Below, piece after piece: positions 58,315 to 64,000 of a stretch of DNA of 64,000 bases. The translations under genes were made by a program, and so were the position numbers. Source of the DNA: Streptomyces parvus (lineage in GTDB: Bacteria > Actinomycetota > Actinomycetes > Streptomycetales > Streptomycetaceae); assembly GCF_014648875.1 (NCBI RefSeq), contig NZ_BMRY01000003.1, positions 558,001-622,000 on the forward strand. Direction: 5' to 3'. The notes beneath the pieces are model-generated. The model was not told the DNA's origin, ran no database searches, and worked only from the letters and a program-made list of their open reading frames with translations. How positions within the stretch are numbered: position 1 is the first letter of the stretch; each line of letters begins with the position of its first letter.

Positions 58315-59211
58315 ATGTCCCAAGGTCAGTGGTACCCCCCGGAATGGCCCGACCGGATCCGGGCCCTCGCCGCCGGTGAGCTGACGGCCGTGACGCCCCG
58401 GAGGGCCGCCACGGTGATGCTGCTCCGCGATCCCGGGCCGCAGGCCCCGACCCCCGGGCCCGTCGTGCACATGCTGCGCCGCCGTACGTCGATGGCGTTC
58501 GCCGGAGGCGCGTACGCCTATCCGGGCGGCGGAGTCGATCCGCGCGACGACGACCGGCTGATCGGGTGGGCCGGGCCCCCGTTGGAGCACTGGGCCGGCA
58601 GGCTCGGCGTGGCGACGGTCACCGAGGCGCAGGCCGTCGTCTGCGCGGCGGTGCGCGAGACGTTCGAGGAGGCGGGCGTCCTGCTCGCCGGGCCGACCGC
58701 CACGACCGTGGTCGGCGACACGACCGGGGACGACTGGGAGGCCGACCGGGAGGCGCTGGTCGCCCGGGACCTGTCGTTCGCGGAGTTCCTGGACCGGCGC
58801 GGCCTGGTGCTGCGCTCGGACCTGCTGGGGGCCTGGGCGCGCTGGATCACCCCGGAGTTCGAACCGCGCCGCTACGACACCTGGTTCTTCGTTGCGGCGC
58901 TCCCCGAGGGGCAGCGCACCCGGGACGTCTCCACGGAGGCCGACCGTACGGTGTGGATCGCCCCGGCGGGGGCCGCCCGCCGCTACGACGCGGGCGAGCT
59001 GCTGATGATGCCGCCCACCGTGACCACCCTGCGGGCCCTCGCGCCGTACAGGACGGCCGCGGAGGCCCTGGAGGCCGCAGACGTGCAGGACATGACCCCG
59101 GTCCTCGCGCAGGCCCGGCTGGAGGGCGACGAGCTGGTGCTGACCTGGCCGGGACACGACGAGTTCACCAAACACGTGCCCGCGGCGGGCGGGGGAGGCG
59201 GTGCCGCATGA
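58315..59211 (+). CDS. Nudix hydrolase
   Basis: 298 residues; ATG 58315. The Nudix box is interrupted but clear: GGAYAYPGGGVDPRDDDRLI, then CAAVRETFEEAGVLLAG (REtfEEaG). Long form as in the NUDIX group related to RPP/Nudt19. It cleaves a nucleoside-diphosphate-linked compound, possibly acyl-CoA. It overlaps the MBL gene by 4 bases (ATGA), thus the two are coupled. Confidence 0.88.
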   Translation: MSQGQWYPPEWPDRIRALAAGELTAVTPRRAATVMLLRDPGPQAPTPGPVVHMLRRRTSMAFAGGAYAYPGGGVDPRDDDRLIGWAGPPLEHWAGRLGVATVTEAQAVVCAAVRETFEEAGVLLAGPTATTVVGDTTGDDWEADREALVARDLSFAEFLDRRGLVLRSDLLGAWARWITPEFEPRRYDTWFFVAALPEGQRTRDVSTEADRTVWIAPAGAARRYDAGELLMMPPTVTTLRALAPYRTAAEALEAADVQDMTPVLAQARLEGDELVLTWPGHDEFTKHVPAAGGGGGAA

Positions 59212-60044
59212 CCGACGCAACCGCCCTCCCCGGACAGCCGCGCGGAGCCGTCGTCTCCGGGCCCGCGACCGCTCGTGCGGTCAACGTCCTCGCGCCCAAC
59301 CCGTCCGCGATGACGCTCGACGGGACGAACACCTGGATCGTGGCCGAGCCGGACTCGGACCTCGCCGTCGTCATCGATCCCGGGCCGCTCGACGACGTAC
59401 ACCTGCGGGCCGTGATCGACGCGGTGGAGCACGCCGGGCGGCGCGTGGGCCTCACGCTGCTCACCCACGGTCACCCCGACCACGCGGAGGGAGCGGGCCG
59501 GTTCGCCGAGCTGACGGGGACGAAGGTACGGGCCCTGGACGCGGCGCTGCGGCTGGGCGACGAGGGGCTCGGGGCGGGCGACGTGATCACCACCGGCGGC
59601 CTGGAGCTGCGCGTGGTGCCGACGCCGGGGCACACCGCGGACTCGCTCTCGTTCCATCTCCCCGCCGACCGGGCGGTGCTGACGGGCGACACGATCCTCG
59701 GCCGCGGTACGACGGTGGTCGCGCATCCGGACGGACGGCTCGGCGACTACCTGGACTCGCTGCGGCGGCTGCGGTCGCTGACGGTGGACGACGGCGTCCA
59801 CACGGTGCTGCCGGGGCACGGGCCGGTGCTGGAGGACGCGCAGGGGGCGGTGGAGTTCTACCTGGCCCACCGCGCGCACCGGCTCGCCCAGGTGGAGACG
59901 GCGGTGGAGGCCGGGCACCGTACGCCGTCGGACGTGGTGGCGGCCGTGTACGCCGACGTGGACCGCTCCCTGTGGCCGGCCGCCGAGCTGTCCGTGCGGG
60001 CGCAGTTGGAATACCTGACCGAGCACGGGCTGATCCAGGGCTGA
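59208..60044 (+). CDS. MBL-fold hydrolase (LACTB2-like)
   Basis: 278 residues. Zinc motif TLLTHGHPDHAEGAGRF (HxHxDH), His in PTPGHTADSLSFH, Asp in LTGDTILG, and LPGHGPVLED. It begins NPSAMTLDGTNTWIV, the pattern of the endoribonuclease/thioesterase LACTB2-like group. Coupled to a Nudix gene. RNA or thioester cleavage is possible; the sequence does not decide. Confidence 0.9.
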   Translation: MTDATALPGQPRGAVVSGPATARAVNVLAPNPSAMTLDGTNTWIVAEPDSDLAVVIDPGPLDDVHLRAVIDAVEHAGRRVGLTLLTHGHPDHAEGAGRFAELTGTKVRALDAALRLGDEGLGAGDVITTGGLELRVVPTPGHTADSLSFHLPADRAVLTGDTILGRGTTVVAHPDGRLGDYLDSLRRLRSLTVDDGVHTVLPGHGPVLEDAQGAVEFYLAHRAHRLAQVETAVEAGHRTPSDVVAAVYADVDRSLWPAAELSVRAQLEYLTEHGLIQG

Positions 60045-60145
60045 GCCCCGGATCAGCGTCTGGCCCCGGGTCAGCGTCAGGGGCCGGATCGGCGTCAGGG
60101 CCCCGGATCAGTGCCGGGGCCCCGATCGGCGTCGGGGCGTCGGCA
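60045..60145. repeat. GC tandem repeats between MBL and crp genes
   Basis: About five units of CCCCGGATCAGCGTC/GGCCGGATCGGCGTC type, 16-19 bases each, in the 121-base gap between converging genes. The pattern could give hairpin-rich RNA and may act in termination. Confidence 0.75.
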
Positions 60146-60165
60146 GGGCACCCCGTGGGCTCGGC

Positions 60166-60840
60166 TCAGCGCGAGCGCTTCGCCAGCCGCTCGACGTCCA
60201 GCAGGATGACCGCGCGGGCCTCCAGGCGCAGCCAGCCGCGGCCCGCGAAGTCCGCGAGGGCCTTGTTGACCGTCTCGCGGGAGGCGCCGACCAGCTGGGC
60301 CAGCTCCTCCTGGGTGAGGTCGTGCACGACGTGGATGCCTTCCTCGGACTGGACGCCGAAGCGGCGCGACAGGTCCAGGAGGGCGCGGGCGACCCGGCCC
60401 GGCACATCGGAGAAGACCAGGTCGGACATCTGGTCGTTGGTCTTGCGCAGCCGTCGGGCGACCGCGCGCAGCAGCGCGGTGGCCACCTCGGGCCGGGCGT
60501 TCAGCCAGGGCTGCAGGTCGCCGTGGCCGAGGCCGAGGAGCTTGACCTCGGTCAGTGCGGAGGCGGTCGCCGTACGCGGGCCCGGGTCGAAGAGCGACAG
60601 CTCTCCGATCAGCTCGCCGGGGCCGAGCACGGCCAGCATGTTCTCGCGCCCGTCGGGCGAGGTGCGGTGGAGCTTCACCTTGCCCTCGGTGACCACGTAC
60701 AGGCGGTCACCCTGGTCGCCCTCATGGAACAGCGCGTCTCCGCGCGCGAGGGTCACCTCACTCATCGAGGCGCGGAGCTCCGCGGCCTGCTCGTCATCGA
60801 GCGCCGCGAAAAGCGGGGCGCGCCGCAGAACGTCGTCCAC
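60166..60840 (-). CDS. crp: CRP/FNR-family cAMP-type regulator
   Basis: 224 residues from GTG 60840. The cyclic-nucleotide-binding domain is at about 10-120 (FHEGDQGDRLYVVTEGKVKL, GPGELIGELSLFDPGPRTAT with the R-T-A-T phosphate site), the HTH at about 165-215 (LTQEELAQLVGASRETVNKA). The Streptomyces Crp controls germination and antibiotic genes. A near match to its site (GTG-N6-GNCAC) lies upstream at 60904, which fits autoregulation. Confidence 0.95.
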   Translation of the reverse strand: MDDVLRRAPLFAALDDEQAAELRASMSEVTLARGDALFHEGDQGDRLYVVTEGKVKLHRTSPDGRENMLAVLGPGELIGELSLFDPGPRTATASALTEVKLLGLGHGDLQPWLNARPEVATALLRAVARRLRKTNDQMSDLVFSDVPGRVARALLDLSRRFGVQSEEGIHVVHDLTQEELAQLVGASRETVNKALADFAGRGWLRLEARAVILLDVERLAKRSR

Positions 60841-61218
60841 GAGTTCTCTCCTTGTCGGCCTGTCCAGGGAACCGTGGTCCCCATCATGCCGGACGGTAAA
60901 ACAGTGCGATCAATCACAAACCAGTTTGACGCACGGGCGTGCCGGACCCTACGGCAGGGGGCCGATCGGGGGCGGATATGCCGTGGCAAGGGTGGTTGTC
61001 GGTGCCTGGCCCTAGGCTGGCCGGGTGTCCGGATCGCCGGGGAGAGCGCAGGCCAAGGGGGCTGACGGGGTGGTGAAGGGCGACGATTCCGCTGTGGGCG
61101 AACAGCCCCGGCTGCGCCCGAAGAATGCCGCGAATGGCTCCCTCGGAGACGCGCACGGCGCCCCCGGAGGGCCGGGGGAAGACGTTCGGGAAGCGGGAAG
61201 TCGGCCAGGAGGTCCGCA
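60841..61218. other. 378-base divergent region of crp and nth
   Basis: No convincing gene. It includes the crp promoter with GTGCGATCAATCAC at 60904-60917, one mismatch from the GTG-N6-GNCAC site of Streptomyces Crp. The right part has an open frame (61025-61294) with poor coding features that I reject. Nothing else is seen. Confidence 0.5.
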
Positions 61219-62253
61219 GTGTCATCGTCAACGCCCGGGAAATCCGGCAGGACGGCCAGAACCGGGGAGCCCGGCACAACTGGAAAGAACGTGAAGGCGG
61301 CCAAGGAAGGCACCAAGGCCAAGGCAGGCACCAAGGCCAAGGAAGGCACCAAGGCCACCAAGGCCAAGGCGGCCACCGACGCCAAGGCAGGCACGGAGTC
61401 CAAAGCGGCCACCGAGTCCAAAGCGGCGGCCACCACGGCCAAGGGCGCCACCACGGCCAAAGCGGCGGCCCCGCGCAAGGCGCCGAAGGCCGAGTCCCAT
61501 CTCGCGATGGTCCGCCGGGCGCGCCGGATCAACCGCGAGCTCGCCGAGACCTACCCGTACGCCCATCCCGAGCTGGACTTCCGCAACCCCTTCGAGCTCC
61601 TCGTGGCCACGGTCCTCTCCGCCCAGACCACCGACCTGAGGGTCAACCAGACGACGCCCGCGCTCTTCGCCGCGTACCCCACGCCCGAGGACATGGCGGC
61701 GGCGGTGCCGGAGGAGATGGAGGAGATCATCCGGCCGACCGGGTTCTTCCGGGCGAAGACGAAGTCGCTGCTCGGCCTCTCGGCGGCCCTCCGGGACGAG
61801 TTCGGCGGCGAGGTCCCGGGACGTCTGGAGGACCTCGTCAAGCTGCCCGGCGTCGGCCGCAAGACCGCCAACGTCGTTCTGGGCAACGCTTTCGGAGTCC
61901 CGGGAATCACGGTCGACACGCACTTCGGCCGCCTGGTGAGGCGCTGGAAGTGGACGGACGAGGAGGACCCGGTGAAGGTCGAGGCGGTCGTCGCCGGGAT
62001 CTTCCCCAAGAGCGAGTGGACGATGCTCTCGCACCGCGTCGTGTTCCACGGCCGCCGGATCTGCCACGCCCGCAAACCGGCCTGCGGGGCCTGCCCCATC
62101 GCCCCGCTCTGCCCGTCGTACGGGGAGGGCGAGACCGATCCGGAGAAGGCCGGGAAGCTCCTGAAGTACGAGATGGGCGGCTATCCGGGGCAGCGGCTCA
62201 GCCCGCCCGCCGACTACCCGGGCAAGCCCGCGCCCGCGCTGGGTGCCGGATAA
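61219..62253 (+). CDS. nth: Endonuclease III with long basic N-terminal tail
   Basis: 344 residues from GTG 61219 (AGGAGGTCCGCA just upstream). Residues 1-90 are a Lys/Ala/Thr-rich, histone-H1-like tail with repeats ([18 protein letters not shown]). The endonuclease domain starts about 95: helix-hairpin-helix [14 protein letters not shown] with Lys215, Asp233 in [10 protein letters not shown], and the [4Fe-4S] motif C-x6-C-x2-C-x5-C ([17 protein letters not shown]). It cuts oxidised pyrimidines as a glycosylase/AP-lyase. The tail is longer than in most family members. Confidence 0.95.
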   Translation: MSSSTPGKSGRTARTGEPGTTGKNVKAAKEGTKAKAGTKAKEGTKATKAKAATDAKAGTESKAATESKAAATTAKGATTAKAAAPRKAPKAESHLAMVRRARRINRELAETYPYAHPELDFRNPFELLVATVLSAQTTDLRVNQTTPALFAAYPTPEDMAAAVPEEMEEIIRPTGFFRAKTKSLLGLSAALRDEFGGEVPGRLEDLVKLPGVGRKTANVVLGNAFGVPGITVDTHFGRLVRRWKWTDEEDPVKVEAVVAGIFPKSEWTMLSHRVVFHGRRICHARKPACGACPIAPLCPSYGEGETDPEKAGKLLKYEMGGYPGQRLSPPADYPGKPAPALGAG

Positions 62254-62368
62254 ACCCCCAGGCCTTTCGATTGCTCAGGTTCACCCTCAGGGCGGATTCA
62301 TTCCCCAGGACGGAACGGCTCGGAACGAAATGGCCGACGACACGCGTTGTGAATCGACGGGGGTGCCC

Positions 62369-63130
62369 ATGACGCACACGCATACACACAGCACGGCGCA
62401 GGCTGGGAACGGCCCCGCCGGGAGCCCGCCGGGCCACGGACCCGTCAGTCGTGTTCCCGGCATGGCCGTCGACATCACCACCGACGGCCTGCCCGCCTGG
62501 CTCGACCCCGTCGCCGACGCCGCGCGCAGTGTCCGGCCGCAGCAGCTCAGCCGTTTCCTGCCGCCCGAGAGCGGGGCGGGCCGGCAGTCCGCCGTCCTGA
62601 TCCTGTTCGGCGAGGGGGAGCGCGGACCCGAGCTGCTGCTCATGGAGCGTGCCGGGACCCTGCGCTCCCACGCCGGGCAGCCGTCCTTCCCCGGGGGCGC
62701 GCTGGATCCGGAGGACGGCGACCAGGCCACCACCGGGCCGTTGCGGGCGGCGCTGCGCGAGGCCGAGGAGGAGACCGGGCTCGACCCCCGCGGCGTACAG
62801 CTGTTCGGCGTGCTGCCCCGGCTCTACATCCCGGTCAGCAGCTTCGTCGTGACGCCCGTGCTCGGCTGGTGGCGGGCGCCCAGCCCGGTCGGGGTGGTCG
62901 ATCCAGGCGAGACGGCCCGGGTCTTCACGGTCCCCGTGGCGGATCTCACGGATCCCGCCAACCGGGCCACCGCCGTGCACCCGAGCGGGCACGCCGGCCC
63001 GGCATTCCTGGTCGAATCGGCCCTGGTCTGGGGTTTCACGGCGGGAGTGATCGACCGGATTGTGCACTACGCCGGATGGGAACGCCCCTGGGACAGGACC
63101 AGACAGGTGCCGCTCGACTGGCGCGCATGA
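62369..63130 (+). CDS. Nudix hydrolase, CoA pyrophosphatase type
   Basis: 253 residues from ATG 62369; earlier in-frame ATGs are less likely. The Nudix box is GGALDPEDGDQATTGPLRAA followed by REAEEETGLDP. It has the CoA-specific SVLLFGxGxxGPELLLMERAG-like front and SHAGQPSFPGG, so CoA or CoA derivatives are the probable substrate. A His/Thr-rich start (THTHTHS) is likely disordered. Confidence 0.9.
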   Translation: MTHTHTHSTAQAGNGPAGSPPGHGPVSRVPGMAVDITTDGLPAWLDPVADAARSVRPQQLSRFLPPESGAGRQSAVLILFGEGERGPELLLMERAGTLRSHAGQPSFPGGALDPEDGDQATTGPLRAALREAEEETGLDPRGVQLFGVLPRLYIPVSSFVVTPVLGWWRAPSPVGVVDPGETARVFTVPVADLTDPANRATAVHPSGHAGPAFLVESALVWGFTAGVIDRIVHYAGWERPWDRTRQVPLDWRA

Positions 63131-63221
63131 CACGCTGGCTGTTCTGCTGCGCTGTTCCGGGCCCGGCCCGGACCCCGTCACCACCGACGGGCCAGGTGAC
63201 GAAACTGCGAGGCTACAGACG

Positions 63222-64000
63222 GTGAACGTGCTGGACATCCTGCTGCTGCTGGCTGCCGTGTGGTTCGCGGTCATCGGCTATCGCCAGGGCTTCGTCGTCG
63301 GCATCCTGTCGGTGATCGGTTTCCTCGGGGGCGGCCTCGTCGCCGTCTACCTGCTGCCGGTCATCTGGGACCGGGTGACCGAGGACGCCGAGGTCTCCAC
63401 GGCGGTCGCCATCGGCGCGGTCGTCGTGGTGATCATCTGCGCCTCGATCGGCCAGGCCTTCACCACCCACCTGGGCAACAAACTCCGCCGGTACATCACC
63501 TGGTCGCCCGCGCGCGCCCTGGACGCCACCGGCGGCGCGCTGGTCAACGTGGTGGCCATGCTGCTGGTGGCCTGGATGATCGGCCTGCTGCTGGCGGGCA
63601 CCTCGCTGCCGACCCTCGGCAAGGAGGTCCGCAACTCCTCGGTGCTGCTCGGCGTCGACCGGGTGATGCCGGACCAGGCGCCCACCTGGTTCCAGGACTT
63701 CTCCTCCGTCCTCGCGCAGAACGGTTTCCCGCAGGTCTTCAGCCCGTTCGCGAACGAGCCGATCACCGAGGTCAAGGCCCCGGACCCGGCCCTGGTGGGC
63801 AGCCCGGTGGCCGCCCGCGCCAAGAAGTCGATCGTCAAGGTCGTGGGGACGGCCCCGAGCTGCGGCAAGGTCCTCGAAGGGACCGGGTTCGTCTTCTCCG
63901 AGCGCCGGGTCATGACCAACGCGCACGTGGTCGGCGGCGTGGACGAGCCCACCGTCCAGATCGGCGGCGAGGGCCGGCTGTACGACGCGAAGGTCGTCCT
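63222..64000 (+). CDS. marP: MarP-like membrane serine protease (3' end beyond window)
   Basis: 259 residues seen from GTG 63222, then cut off by the window end. Four membrane helices in residues 1-130 (DILLLLAAVWFAVIGYRQGF, VVGILSVIGFLGGGLVAVYL, AVAIGAVVVVIICASIGQAF, GALVNVVAMLLVAWMIGLLL) are of the CvpA type. The trypsin-like domain begins near 195 with Cys214 (conserved in MarP) and the catalytic His235 in MTNAHVVGG. It acts in the cell envelope under acid or oxidative stress in mycobacteria. Confidence 0.94.
   Translation, partial: MNVLDILLLLAAVWFAVIGYRQGFVVGILSVIGFLGGGLVAVYLLPVIWDRVTEDAEVSTAVAIGAVVVVIICASIGQAFTTHLGNKLRRYITWSPARALDATGGALVNVVAMLLVAWMIGLLLAGTSLPTLGKEVRNSSVLLGVDRVMPDQAPTWFQDFSSVLAQNGFPQVFSPFANEPITEVKAPDPALVGSPVAARAKKSIVKVVGTAPSCGKVLEGTGFVFSERRVMTNAHVVGGVDEPTVQIGGEGRLYDAKVV

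Noticed and set aside
61025..61294. Open frame between crp and nth
   Set aside because: 89 codons of Gly/Pro/Arg-rich sequence without a ribosome site, and it overlaps the well-supported nth start in another frame.

Overview
The window is a high-GC actinobacterial chromosome segment that reads as Streptomyces: very GC-rich codon third positions, many GTG and TTG starts, ATGA/GTGA gene overlaps, a WhiB-like gene (wblA type), SigE-type ECF sigma factors and DUF5753, SLATT and ArsA-pair genes. The order ybaB-recR-DUF5063, ask-asd, the wblA region with two ArsA-like ATPases, crp, nth and marP is, from memory, the core-chromosome order of streptomycetes. Nothing here is plasmid- or phage-like except one small island.

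Layout. 1-5.3 kb: an XRE/DUF5753 regulator (cut by the window edge), a paired SMR efflux system, an alkyl sulfatase and a helix-turn-helix/zinc-ribbon protein. 5.6-10.4 kb: a MarR regulator and an envelope-stress block with an Asp23/Gls24 protein, AmaP-like and DUF6286-like membrane proteins, facing an ECF sigma factor and its partner genes. 10.4-19.6 kb: TetR/MFS pair, a membrane Ser/Thr kinase, a DJ-1/MarR operon with a clear double operator, a class III aminotransferase, a GntR regulator and a SLATT protein. 19.9-27.2 kb: ybaB, recR, DUF5063, a SnoaL-like gene behind a MerR/SoxR-type promoter, a secreted LamG protein, and ask-asd. 27.5-40.3 kb: an ECF sigma factor with membrane partner, SURF1, an S9 peptidase, a three-gene ABC exporter, methyltransferase, SnoaL-like protein, SGNH esterase, DUF899, GNAT and a membrane protein.

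40.4-43.1 kb is an arsenic module: arsR-ACR3-arsC reading left and arsM reading right from one shared promoter region. 43.98-48.94 kb is the most unusual part: two 58-nt near-identical copies of a tRNA-Pro 3' part flank 4.8 kb holding a VapBC-like toxin-antitoxin pair, a phosphorothioate-DNA-dependent (ScoMcrA-like) restriction endonuclease and an 890-residue STAND/NACHT-like NTPase. The right copy lies in the intact tRNA-Pro(CGG). This has the structure of a tRNA-integrated defence island, with no integrase left inside.

49-64 kb returns to core genes: Pr6Pr membrane protein, metallophosphoesterase, YqeY, a class A penicillin-binding protein, wblA, the two ArsA-like ATPases, a DUF4177 protein, RidA, Nudix, MBL-fold hydrolase, Crp, endonuclease III, CoA-type Nudix and the start of a MarP-like serine protease that runs off the right edge. 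Many intergenic regions carry short GC-rich tandem repeats and long hairpins, described one by one. All function calls are made by eye from sequence motifs; no database search was run.
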